The notes under the pieces were generated by a model. The model did not search any database and was not told the origin of the DNA. It worked only from the letters and a program-made list of their open reading frames with translations. Positions 34,601 through 47,685 of a DNA stretch of 64,000 bases are shown in pieces. The translations under genes and the position numbers were made by a program. Source of the stretch: Antedon mediterranea (lineage: Eukaryota > Echinodermata > Crinoidea > Comatulida > Antedonidae); NCBI RefSeq assembly GCF_964355755.1, contig NC_092680.1:18021001-18085000 (forward strand), given 5' to 3'. Numbering within the stretch: position 1 is the stretch's first letter; the number at the start of each line of letters is the position of its first letter.

Positions 34601-37600
34601 GACACTTTTGTTATGAGGCTGCCGATATCATCTATATACAAAAAATTCTACCTTTAAGTAACAAAATTTAATAGCATTAGCTCTTCAGATTAAAATTAAC
34701 ACAGATGATTTTAGAAAAAGAAGTAGCAGTGAGTTAGGCAGAAAAAAAAAATTATGACTTAGACATTTTTGTTATGAGGCTGTCGATATCATCTATATAC
34801 AAAAAATGCTACCTGTAAGTAACAAATTTAATAGCATCAGCTCTTCAGATTAAAATTAACACTGATGATTTTAGAAAAGGAAAGTAGCAATAAAAGAGAA
34901 AGAATTTGTAACAAATGGGTTAAAAAATATACTATAAAAATGTATTTCTTATTTTATTTAAAAAATCATGAGTCTCCTCTCCTTAATTTCCTAAGTCACA
35001 CTGCTGACTTAGGCAGAAACACAAAAAAAAACGATCTGAGCATGTGCAAATGTATATAAAAACACGCAGATAATGTACAGAGGGCAGTATAAAGATATAA
35101 GCAGTGAGTTAGACAGATCATAAGTCAGCTCTCCTTAATTGCCTAAGTCACTCATCTGACTTAGGCAGAAACACAACAATATATAGTATATTGATATAAG
35201 CAGTGAGTTAGGCAGATCATAAGTCAGCTCTCCTTAATTGCCTAAGTCACACAGCTGACTTGGGCAGAAACACAAAAAAAATAGTATATTGATATAAGCA
35301 GTTAGTTAGGCAGAACATAAGTCAGCTCTCTTTAATTGCCTAAGTCACACAGCTGACTTAGGCAGAAACACAATACAAAATATAGTATATTAATATAAGC
35401 TGTGAGTTAGGTAGATCATAAGTCAGCTCTCCTTAATTGCCTAAGTCACACAGCTGACTTAGGCAGAAACACAACAAGTATAGTATATTGATATAAGCAG
35501 TGAGTTAGGCAGAAAAAAAAATTATGACTTAGACACTTTTGTTATGAGGCTGTCGATATCATCTATATACAATAAATGCAACCTTTAAGTAACAAAATTT
35601 AATAGCATTAGCTCTTCAGATTAAAATTAACACTGATGATTTTAGAAAAGGAAAGTAGCAATAAAAGAGAAAGAATTTATAACAAATGGGTTAAAAAATA
35701 TACTATAAAAATGTATTTCTTATTTTATTTAAAAAATCATGGGTCTCCTCTCCTTAATTGCCTAAGTCACACAGCTGACTTAGGCAGAAACACAAAAAAA
35801 ACGATCTGAGCATGTGCAAATGTATATAAAAACACTCAGATAATGTACAGAAGGCAGTATAAAGATATAAGCAGTGAGTTAGGAAGATGATAAGTCAGCT
35901 TTTCTTAATTGCCTAAGTCACACAGCTGACTTAGGCAGAAACACAACAAGTATAGTATATTGATATAAGCAGTGAGTTAGGCAGAAAAAAAAATTATGAC
36001 TTAGACACTTTTGTTATGAGGCTGTCGATATCATCTATATACAATAAATTTTACCTTTAAGTAACAAAATTTAATAGCATTAGCTCTTCAGATTAAAATT
36101 AACACTGATGATTTTAGAAAAATAAAGTAGCAATAAAAGAGAAAGAATTTATAACAAATGGATTAAGAAATATACTATAAAAATGTATTTCTTATTTTAT
36201 TTAAAAAATCATGGGTCTCCTCTCCTTAATTGCCTAAGTCACACAGCTGACTTAGGCAGAAACACAAAAAACGATCTGAGCATGTGCAAATGTATATAAA
36301 AACACTCAGATAATGTACAGAAGGCAGTATAAAGATATAAGCAGTGAGTTAGGAAGATCATAAGTCAGCTCTTCTTAATTGCCTAAGTCACACATCTGAC
36401 TTAGGCAGAAACACAAAAAAAAACGATCTGAGCATGTGCAAATGTATATAAAAACACGCAGATAATGTACAGAGGGCAGTATAAAGATATAAGCAGTGAG
36501 TTAGACAGATCATAAGTCAGCTCTCCTTAATTGCCCAAGTCACTCATCTGACTTAGGCAGAAACACAAAAAATATAGTATATTGATATAAGCAGTGAGTT
36601 AGGCAGATCATAAGTCAGCTCTCCTTAATTGCCTAAGTCACACAGCTGACTTGGGCAGAAACACAAAAAATATAGTATATTGATATAAGCAGTTAGTTAG
36701 GCAGAACATAAGTCAGCTCTTCTTAATTGCCTAAGTCACACAGCTGACTTAGGCAGAAACACAAAAAAATATAGTATATTGATATAAGCAGTGAATTAGG
36801 CAGATCATAAGTCAGCTCTCCTTAATTGCCTAAGTCACACAGCTGACTTAGGCCGAAACACAACAAGTATAGTATATTGATATAAGCAGTGAGTTAGGCA
36901 GAAAAAAAAATTATGACTTAGACACTTTTGTTATGAGGCTGTCGATATCATCTATATACAATAAATGCTACCTTTAAGTAACAAAATTTAATAGCATTAG
37001 CTCTTCAGATTAAAATTAACACTGATGATTTTAGAAAAGGAAAGTAGCAATAAAAGAGAAAGAATTTATAACAAATGGGTTAAAAAATATACTATAAAAA
37101 TGTATTTCTTATTTTATTTAAAAAATCATGGGTCTCCTCTCCTTAATTGCCTAAGTCACACAGCTGACTTAGGCAGAAACACAAAAAAACGATCTGAGCA
37201 TGTGCAAATGTATATAAAAACACTCAGATAATGTACAGAAGGCAGTATAAAGATATAAACAGTGAGTTAGGAAGATCATAAGTCAGCTCTTCTTAATTGC
37301 CTAAGTCACACAGCTGACTTAGGCAGAAACACAACAAGTATAGTATATTGATATAAGCAGTGAGTTACGCAGAAAAACCAAAAACAAATTATGACTTAGA
37401 CACTTTTGTTATGAGGCTGTCGATATCATCTATATACAAAAAATTCTACCTTTAAGTAACAAAATTTAATAGCATTAGCTCTTCAGATTAAAATTAACAC
37501 AGATGATTTTAGAAAAAGAAGTAGCAGTGAGTTAGGCAGAAAAAAAAATTATGACTTAGACATTTTTGTTATGAGGCTGTCGATATCATCTATATACAAA

Positions 37601-40600
37601 AAATGCTACCTGTAAGTAACAAATTTAATAGCATCAGCTCTTCAGATTAAAATTAACACTGATGATTTTAGAAAAGGAAAGTAGCAATAAAAGAGAAAGA
37701 ATTTGTAACAAATGGGTTAAAAAATATACTATAAAAATGTATTTCTTATTTTATTTAAAAAATCATGAGTCTCCTCTCCTTAATTTCCTAAGTCACACTG
37801 CTGACTTAGGCAGAAACACAAAAAAAAACGATCTGAGCATGTGCAAATGTATATAAAAACACGCAGATAATGTACAGAGGGCAGTATAAAGATATAAGCA
37901 GTGAGTTAGACAGATCATAAGTCAGCTCTCCTTAATTGCCTAAGTCACTCATCTGACTTAGGCAGAAACACAACAATATATAGTATATTGATATAAGCAG
38001 TGAGTTAGGCAGATCATAAGTCAGCTCTCCTTAATTGCCTAAGTCACACAGCTGACTTGGGCAGAAACACAAAAAATATAGTATATTGATATAAGCAGTT
38101 AGTTAGGCAGAACATAAGTCAGCTCTCTTTAATTGCCTAAGTCACACAGCTGACTTAGGCAGAAACACAATACAAAATATAGTATATTAATATAAGCTGT
38201 GAGTTAGGTAGATCATAAGTCAGCTCTCCTTAATTGCCTAAGTCACACAGCTGACTTAGGCAGAAACACAACAAGTATAGTATATTGATATAAGCAGTGA
38301 GTTAGGCAGAAAAAAAATTATGACTTAGACACTTTTGTTATGAGGCTGTCGATATCATCTATATACAATAAATGCAACCTTTAAGTAACAAAATTTAATA
38401 GCATTAGCTCTTCAGATTAAAATTAACACTGATGATTTTAGAAAAGGAAAGTAGCAATAAAAGAGAAAGAATTTATAACAAATGGGTTAAAAAATATACT
38501 ATAAAAATGTATTTCTTATTTTATTTAAAAAATCATGGGTCTCCTCTCCTTAATTGCCTAAGTCACACAGCTGACTTAGGCAGAAACACAAAAAAAACGA
38601 TCTGAGCATGTGCAAATGTATATAAAAACACTCAGATAATGTACAGAAGGCAGTATAAAGATATAAGCAGTGAGTTAGGAAGATGATAAGTCAGCTTTTC
38701 TTAATTGCCTAAGTCACACAGCTGACTTAGGCAGAAACACAACAAGTATAGTATATTGATATAAGCAGTGAGTTAGGCAGAAAAAAAAAATTATGACTTA
38801 GACACTTTTGTTATGAGGCTGTCGATATCATCTATATACAATAAATTTTACCTTTAAGTAACAAAATTTAATAGCATTAGCTCTTCAGATTAAAATTAAC
38901 ACTGATGATTTTAGAAAAATAAAGTAGCAATAAAATTGAAAGAATTTATAACAAATGGATTAAGAAATATACTATAAAAATGTATTTCTTATTTTATTTA
39001 AAAAATCATGGGTCTCCTCTCCTTAATTGCCTAAGTCACACAGCTGACTTAGGCAGAAACACAAAAAAACGATCTGAGCATGTGCAAATGTATATAAAAA
39101 CACTCAGATAATGTACAGAAGGCAGTATAAAGATATAAACAGTGAGTTAGGAAGATCATAAGTCAGCTCTTCTTAATTGCCTAAGTCACACAGCTGACTT
39201 AGGCAGAAACACAACAAGTATAGTATATTGATATAAGCAGTGAGTTACGCAGAAAAACCAAAAACAAATTATGACTTAGACACTTTTGTTATGAGGCTGT
39301 CGATATCATCTATATACAAAAAATTCTACCTTTAAGTAACAAAATTTAATAGCATTAGCTCTTCAGATTAAAATTAACACAGATGATTTTAGAAAAAGAA
39401 GTAGCAGTAAGTTAGGCAGAAAAAAAAAATTATGACTTAGACATTTTTGTTATGAGGCTGTCGATATCATCTATATACAAAAAATGCTACCTGTAAGTAA
39501 CAAATTTAATAGCATCAGCTCTTCAGATTAAAATTAACACTGATGATTTTAGAAAAGGAAAGTAGCAATAAAAGAGAAAGAATTTGTAACAAATGGGTTA
39601 AAAAATATACTATAAAAATGTATTTCTTATTTTATTTAAAAAATCATGAGTCTCCTCTCCTTAATTTCCTAAGTCACACTGCTGACTTAGGCAGAAACAC
39701 AAAAAAAAACGATCTGAGCATGTGCAAATGTATATAAAAACACGCAGATAATGTACAGAGGGCAGTATAAAGATATAAGCAGTGAGTTAGACAGATCATA
39801 AGTCAGCTCTCCTTAATTGCCTAAGTCACTCATCTGACTTAGGCAGAAACACAACAATATATAGTATATTGATATAAGCAGTGAGTTAGGCAGATCATAA
39901 GTCAGCTCTCCTTAATTGCCTAAGTCACACAGCTGACTTGGGCAGAAACACAAAAAATATAGTATATTGATATAAGCAGTTAGTTAGGCAGAACATAAGT
40001 CAGCTCTCTTTAATTGCCTAAGTCACACAGCTGACTTAGGCAGAAACACAATACAAAATATAGTATATTAATATAAGCTGTGAGTTAGGTAGATCATAAG
40101 TCAGCTCTCCTTAATTGCCTAAGTCACACAGCTGACTTAGGCAGAAACACAACAAGTATAGTATATTGATATAAGCAGTGAGTTAGGCAGAAAAAAAATT
40201 ATGACTTAGACACTTTTGTTATGAGGCTGTCGATATCATCTATATACAATAAATGCAACCTTTAAGTAACAAAATTTAATAGCATTAGCTCTTCAGATTA
40301 AAATTAACACTGATGATTTTAGAAAAGGAAAGTAGCAATAAAAGAGAAAGAATTTATAACAAATGGGTTAAAAAATATACTATAAAAATGTATTTCTTAT
40401 TTTATTTAAAAAATCATGGGTCTCCTCTCCTTAATTGCCTAAGTCACACAGCTGACTTAGGCAGAAACACAAAAAAAACGATCTGAGCATGTGCAAATGT
40501 ATATAAAAACACTCAGATACTGTACAGAAGGCAGTATAAAGATATAAGCAGTGAGTTAGGAAGATGATAAGTCAGCTTTTCTTAATTGCCTAAGTCACAC

Positions 40601-41965
40601 AGCTGACTTAGGCAGAAACACAACAAGTATAGTATATTGATATAAGCAGTGAGTTAGGCAGAAAAAAAAATTATGACTTAGACACTTTTGTTATGAGGCT
40701 GTCGATATCATCTATATACAATAAATTTTACCTTTAAGTAACAAAATTTAATAGCATTAGCTCTTCAGATTAAAATTAACACTGATGATTTTAGAAAAAT
40801 AAAGTAGCAATAAAAGAGAAAGAATTTATAACAAATGGATTAAGAAATATACTATAAAAATGTATTTCTTATTTTATTTAAAAAATCATGGGTCTCCTCT
40901 CCTTAATTGCCTAAGTCACACAGCTGACTTAGGCAGAAACACAAAAAACGATCTGAGCATGTGCAAATGTATATAAAAACACTCAGATAATGTACAGAAG
41001 GCAGTATAAAGATATAAGCAGTGAGTTAGGAAGATCATAAGTCAGCTCTTCTTAATTGCCTAAGTCACACATCTGACTTAGGCAGAAACACAAAAAAAAA
41101 CGATCTGAGCATGTGCAAATGTATATAAAAACACGCAGATAATGTACAGAGGGCAGTATAAAGATATAAGCAGTGAGTTAGACAGATCATAAGTCAGCTC
41201 TCCTTAATTGCCCAAGTCACTCATCTGACTTAGGCAGAAACACAAAAAATATAGTATATTGATATAAGCAGTGAGTTAGGCAGATCATAAGTCAGCTCTC
41301 CTTAATTGCCTAAGTCACACAGCTGACTTGGGCAGAAACACAAAAAATATAGTATATTGATATAAGCAGTTAGTTAGGCAGAACATAAGTCAGCTCTTCT
41401 TAATTGCCTAAGTCACACAGCTGACTTAGGCAGAAACACAAAAAAATATAGTATATTGATATAAGCAGTGAATTAGGCAGATCATAAGTCAGCTCTCCTT
41501 AATTGCCTAAGTCACACAGCTGACTTAGGCCGAAACACAACAAGTATAGTATATTGATATAAGCAGTGAGTTAGGCAGAAAAAAAAATTATGACTTAGAC
41601 ACTTTTGTTATGAGGCTGTCGATATCATCTATATACAATAAATGCTACCTTTAAGTAACAAAATTTAATAGCATTAGCTCTTCAGATTAAAATTAACACT
41701 GATGATTTTAGAAAAGGAAAGTAGCAATAAAAGAGAAAGAATTTATAACAAATGGGTTAAAAAATATACTATAAAAATGTATTTCTTATTTTATTTAAAA
41801 AATCATGGGTCTCCTCTCCTTAATTGCCTAAGTCACACAGCTGACTTAGGCAGAAACACAAAAAAACGATCTGAGCATGTGCAAATGTATATAAAAACAC
41901 TCAGATAATGTACAGAAGGCAGTATAAAGATATAAACAGTGAGTTAGGAAGATCATAAGTCAGCT
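31690..41965. repeat. Higher-order repeat, about 2,797-bp unit (four copies, third shortened)
   Basis: Landmarks at 32066, 34865, 37662 and 39543 give spacings of 2,799, 2,797 and 1,881 bp. A diagnostic GATGATAAGTCAGCTTTTC variant recurs at about 33088, 35885, 38681 and 40563. The third copy lacks about 916 bp, joining two spacer units as expected for unequal exchange within the array. Confidence 0.9.
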
Positions 41966-43648
41966 CTTCTTAATTGCCTAAGTCACACAGCTGACTTAGG
42001 CAGAAACACAACAAGTATAGTATATTGATATAAGCAGTGAGTTAGGCAGATCATAAGTCAGCTCTTCTTAATTGCCTAAGTCACACAGCTGACTTAGGCA
42101 GAAACACAAAAAATATAGTATATTGATATAAGCAGTGAATTAGGCAGATCATAAGTCAGCTCTCCTTAATTGCCTAAGTCACACAGCTGACTTAGGCAGA
42201 AACACAACAAGTATAGTATATTGATATAAGCGATGAGTTAGGCAGAAAAAAAATTATGAATTAGACACTTTTGTTATGAGGCTGTCGATATCATCTATAT
42301 ACAATAAATGCTACCTTTAAGTAACAAAATTTAATAGCATTAGCTCTTCAGATTAAAATTAACACTGATGATTTTAGAAAAGGAAAGTAGCAATAAAAGA
42401 GAAAGAATTTATAACAAATGGGTTAAAAAATATACTATAAAAATGTATTTCTTATTTTATTTAAAAAATCATGGATCTCCTCTCCTTAATTGCCTAAGTC
42501 ACACAGCTGACTTAGGCAGAAACACAAAAAAACGATCTGAGCATGTGCAAATGTATATAAAAACACTCAGATAATGTACAGAAGGCAGTATAAAGATATA
42601 AGCAGTGAGTTAGGAAGATCATAAGTCAGCTCTTCTTAATTGCCTAAGTCACACATCTGACTTAGGCAGAAACACAAAAAATATAGTATATTGATATAAG
42701 CAGTGAATTAGGCAGATCATAAGTCAGCTCTCCTTAATTGCCTAAGTCACACAGCTGACTTAGGCAGAAACACAAAAAATATAGTATATTGATATAAGCA
42801 GTGAGTTAGGCAGATCATAAGTCAGCTCTTCTTAATTTCCTAAGTCACACAGCTAACTTAGGCAGAAACACAAAAAAATATAGTATATTGATATAAGCAG
42901 TGAATTAGGCAGATCATAAGTCAGCTCTCCTTAATTGCCTAAGTCACACAGCTGACTTAGGCAGAAACACAACAAGTATAGTATATTGATATAAGCAGTG
43001 AGTTAGGCAGAAAAAAAAAATTATGACTTAGACACTTTTGTTATGAGGCTGTCGATATCATCTATATACAATAAATGCTACCTTTAAGTAACAAAATTTA
43101 ATAGCATTAGCTCTTCAGATTAAAATTAACACTGATGATTTTAGAAAAGGAAAGAAGCAATAAAAGAGAAAGAATTTGTAGCAAATGGGTTAAAAAATAT
43201 ACTATAAAAATGTATTTCTTATTTTATTAAAAAAATCATGAGTCTCCTCTCCTTAATTGCCTAAAAGTCACACAGCTGACTTAGGCAGAAACGCAAAAAA
43301 CGATCTGAGCATGTGCAAATGTATATAAAAGCACTCAGATAATGTACAGAGGGTAGTATAATGATATAAGCAGTGAGTTGGGCAGATCATAAGTCAGCTC
43401 TCCTTAATTGCCTAAGTCACACAGCTGACTTAGGCAGAAACACAAAAAATATAGTATATTGATATAAGCAGTGAGTTAGGCAGATAATAAGTCAGCTCTC
43501 CTTAATTGCCTAAGTCACACAGCTGACTTGGGCAGAAACACAAAAAATATAGTATATTGATATAAGCAGTGAGTTAGGCAGAAAAGCAAAAAAAAAAATT
43601 ATGTCTTAGACACTTTGGTTATGAGGCTGTCGATATCATCTATATACA

Positions 43649-44428
43649 AACAAGGCCAACAGCCATTAAGTCGCGTGCTACAATGCATAGTGATACCAGA
43701 CCGACAGACAGACCGACAGACAGACCGACCGACATAGTGAACTATAGAGTCGCGTCCACGCGACTAAAAAGGCATAATTTTGACAAATTTTTGAACTTTT
43801 TCATCAAAAACGTGCGCAAATTATCCAATTCGACGTGCTCGTATAACGTAATTTTAAGTCGAAATTGTTAAAAAGTTGGTAAAATTATTAGAAAAGGCTG
43901 CAAAAACATAAATCACGCGAAAAAAATATGTATTTAAGGCTACGTGCGCACCGCGCGCGTAAAAATTTGCGTGCGTATGGGAATTTTTGCTCAAAATGAC
44001 AATAAACGCGTAGAAAGTTGATTAAAAATTAATTTTGCGCATTTTAAAATTTTAAATGCGCGTGCGCGCGTAACTTTGTGTAAAACACATTTTTTTTCAA
44101 CAGAAAGTTAGCGCCTGATATAAATTAAACTAAAGTTTCAATATAAATGTTATTTGGTTTTTGACCAATGTTAAAATACGAGAAAATCGTTAAATCGCGC
44201 GTAAATCACGTTGCGCAACTCTAACGTCATTCACAATAGGAGGTGCACAATTTCACGTAAATGCCCACATGTTGACATCAAAACAGTTCAAAAAGTACCG
44301 AAAAGCGATAAAACGCATAGTGATACCGGACCGATAGACAGACCGACAGACAGACAGACAGACCGACAGACAGACCTACCGACCGACCGACCAACATAGT
44401 GAACTTAAGAGTCGCGTCCACGCCACTA
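43649..44428 (+). mobile_element. Hairpin-ended GACC element, right-border copies (short form plus long form)
   Basis: A short form (about 43649-43770) again starts CAAGGCCAACAGCCAT and ends GTCGCGTCCACGCGAC-TAAAAA. It is followed by the long-form interior (GACGTGCTCGTATAACG, CG-rich blocks) and a second GACC run ending GTCGCGTCCACGCCAC-TAAAAA at 44428. One base change breaks the stem of that last hairpin. This is the outer border with the palindromic array. Confidence 0.7.
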
Positions 44429-45765
44429 AAAAGCATTATTTACATGCGCAGAGTCCAAAATTATCTTCTGCGCATGTTAATTATGCTATAGTAACCAGTT
44501 ATATCGAAAATAAAAAGGTTGAAATCTGACAATTTTTTGAATAAATCCCTGTACTATAGCACAGAGAAATTTTCGAAAATGGCCTATTTTCGACCCTTTT
44601 ATTTTTTGACATAACTGGTTACTATATGATAATTTACATGCGCAGAGTCCAAAAACGTGTTCTGCGCATGTTAATTATTCTATAGTTACCAGTTATATCG
44701 AAAATAAAAAGGCCGAAATCTGACCATTTTTTGAAAAAAATCCTGTACTATAGCACAGGGAAATTTTCAAAAATGGCCAGTTTTCGATCCTTTTATTTTT
44801 TGACATAACTGGTTAATATTATCATAATTTACATGCGTAGAGTCCAAAAACGTGCTCTGCGCTTGTTTAATTATGCTAAAGTAACCAGTGATATCGAAAA
44901 ATATAAAGGTCGAAGTTTGACCATTTTTTGAAAAAGCATTATTTACATGCGCAGAGTCCAAAAATGTCTTCTGCGCATGTTAATTATGCTATAGTAACCA
45001 CTTATATCGAAAATAAAAAGGTCAAAATCTAACCATTTTTGGAAAATTTTCGAAAATTACCAATTTTCGACCCATTTATTTTTTGACATAACTCGTTACT
45101 ATAAATCATAATTTACATGCACAGACTCCAAAAACGTCTTCTGCTCATGTTAATTATGCTATAGTAACCAGTTATATCGAAAATAAAAAGGTCGATTTTG
45201 GACATTTTTTTGAATAAATCCCTGTACTATAGCACAGGGAAATTTTCTAAAATGGCCTATTTTCGACCCTTTTATTTTTTGACATAACTGGTTACCATAT
45301 GATAATTTACATGCGCAGAGTCCAAAAACGTGTTCTGCGCATGTTAATTATGCTATAGTAACCAGTTACATCGAAAAATAAAAAGGTCGAAATCTGACCA
45401 TCTTTGGAAAAAATTCCTGTACTATAGCACAGGGAAATTTTCGAAAATGACAAATTTTCGACCCATTTATTTTTTGACATAACTGGTACTATATAATAAT
45501 TTACATGCGCAGAGTCCAAAAACGTGCTCTGCGCATGTTAATTATGCTATAGTAACCAGTTATATCGAAAAATAAAAAGGTCGAAATCTGACCATTTTTG
45601 TAAAAAGGGAAATTTTCGAAAATGACCAATTTTCGACCCATTTATTTTTTTACATAACTGGTTACTATATCATAATTTACATGCGCAGACTCCAAAAACG
45701 TCTTCTGCGCATGTTAATTATGCTATGCCCTGTCAATTATGCTAGTATGACAAAGTCAAAATGTG
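44429..45765. repeat. Near-palindromic tandem repeat, right block
   Basis: Continues the family of 18738-19411, with unit starts (TTTTCGAAAATGRCC-like) near 44570, 44765, 45049, 45247, 45437 and 45613. Around 44915-44950 one unit shows the uninterrupted sequence TTTTTTGAAAAAGCATTATT, the empty equivalent of the satellite insertion site. Confidence 0.9.
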
Positions 45766-46495
45766 GCCATTTAGAAAAAAAAATCACCCAAATTACAGAC
45801 TTTTAAAAATTCAATGACAGTGTTATGCCCTAATATTGATGTATCACATTATTTAGCCTGAAATGAAATTTTGGAGAAAAAAAAATTACTGCTAGGCAAT
45901 ATTTATTTGAATTTCTACGAATGACATACAAAATCGATAACAATTTATCCAATACGTGCAATGAAAAAATATAAACGACACTAAATAATTAATAACACAA
46001 TAATTATGTCGATGATTATAATTATATACTGAAATTATAATTGTTAAGAAAGAGTAACAATGCATATAACATGTGCGAACACTTATTGATATGCATAAAT
46101 GGATGTTATATACAGTACATACATATTTTAACAAATGTATAGGCCTACAGTACTATACAAATACTCAAATGTATATTACAAGTACACAAATGTTTACCAT
46201 ACAACACACAATATGTACCATACAAATAAACAAATTTATATTATATAACACCTAAATAAATTCCTGTCATTTGATTAGACGATTGTGGGTCACATGGCAT
46301 TCAATAGTATGTACTATTAAACGATTGTGTGATAGTACAGTACTTTTAAAACATTTTTGTAAAAAAAAAACAAACCACATGAAATCCAATAGCACTGCAT
46401 GTTGTTTTGCAACCGGAAGCAGTAACACAGATAACAAAAAACACAAAATACAAGAATCTACTCAGATGTTATATAAAAAAATGCAAAATATAGGA
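45766..46495. other. No gene recognised
   Basis: AT-rich spacer. 46240-46306 shares AACACCTAAATAAATTCCTG and GTGGGTCACATGG with 62826-62890, so a short interspersed repeat is present. From about 46130 degenerate versions of the following 22-bp minisatellite appear. Confidence 0.5.
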
Positions 46496-47088
46496 ATGTG
46501 TACTATACAATATACAGATGTGTACTATACAATAGACAAATGTGTACTATAAAATATACAGATATACAATAGACAAATGTGTACTATACAATAGACAAAT
46601 GTGTACTATACAATAGACAAATGTGTACTATACAATAGACAAATGTGTACTATACAATAGACAAATGTGTACTATACAATAGACAAATGTGTACTATACA
46701 ATAGACAAATGTGTACTATACAATAGACAAATGTGTACTATACAATAGACAAATGTGTACTATACAATAGACAAATGTGTACTATACAATATACAAATGT
46801 GTACTATACAATAGACAAATGTGTACTATACAATAGACAAATGTGTACTATACAATAGACAAATGTGTACTATACAATAGACAAATGTGTACTATACAAT
46901 AGACAAATGTGTACTATACAATAGACAAATGTGTACTATACAATAGACAAATGTGTACTATACAATAGACAAATGTGTACTATACAATAGACAAATGTGT
47001 ACTATACAATAGACAAATGTGTACTATACAATAGACAAATGTGTACTATACAATAGACAAATGTGTACTATACAATAGACAAATGTGT
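46496..47088. repeat. 22-bp minisatellite (about 26 copies)
   Basis: Perfect or near-perfect tandem copies of ATAGACAAATGTGTACTATA plus CA. The first few units are variant (ATATACAGATG) and the rest are almost invariant, apart from one ATATAC variant near 46790. Confidence 0.97.
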
Positions 47089-47530
47089 CTACACATTGTG
47101 TAGCATAAATAATATTGAAACTAGTGACTATTAAGCTTATTTTGATTGTGGCACTTCTCTATTCGGATCATCTTTTTGCCAAATATCATTTAAAAATTTC
47201 AGGTAAATTCACAATTTTCGTGTGTGCACCTTTATCGGACAGTTGTTGTTTGAGTATGTGCGAAGCAATGTCAGCCACAGTGACTATTTGTTGCAATGAC
47301 TACATAATGATGCAGCACTTTTATGATTGAACAACATTTTTTAGCTTTCATTTACTTTCCTATATTTACATACTCCTATAGGCATTCAGTATAATAATTG
47401 ATTTAGTTAAAACTAGACTGATAAATGAATTCTCCCCATAGTATAATGTATACAGATGAAAAATGATTCCATACAATGTACTATATATAAGTGTGTACAT
47501 CATTTCTATAACTTCACACAATAAATATTT
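47089..47530. other. No gene recognised
   Basis: A 71-codon plus-strand frame (47115-47330) begins with a hydrophobic stretch and has six cysteines, but there is no splice, promoter or conservation support. I leave it uncalled. Confidence 0.3.
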
Positions 47531-47685
47531 AAAGCTCTGTCTACACTATTAAACTAGTTTGACAAAAAAAAGTGTGATGTGCCCAAATATGGTAGTGATA
47601 TACCTAAATATGGTAGTGGTATAACATTATTACGTCCATACACATTTTTTTGTCACATAAAGTTTGATAGTGTGGACAGAGCTTT
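47531..47685. mobile_element. MITE, AGCTCTGTCTACACTATC family, copy 1
   Basis: Inverted termini AAAGCTCTGTCTACACTAT / ATAGTGTGGACAGAGCTTT flank an interior with GTGTGATGTGCCCAAATATGG. TTA/TAA bases at the edges are consistent with a 3-bp target site of Harbinger type. Confidence 0.85.

Larger units (their letters stand above)
20039..43648. repeat. Large hairpin satellite, about 23.6 kb
   Basis: The basic monomer is 98 bp (for example starts at 20740, 20838 and 20936). It contains GCCTAAGTCA and its perfect complement TGACTTAGGC around a 6-nt spacer, with a CAGCTG E-box at the centre, plus AGTCAGCT earlier in the unit that can pair with AGCTGACT. Runs of this monomer alternate with spacer units of roughly 350-700 bp carrying GAGGCTGTCGATATCATC, GATGATTTTAGAAAA, a TGTATATAAAAACAC motif and ACAGAGGGCAGTATAAAG. 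The open frames of 64-69 codons starting MILEKESSNKR recur once per spacer and are not supported as genes. No gene was seen in the array. Confidence 0.95.
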
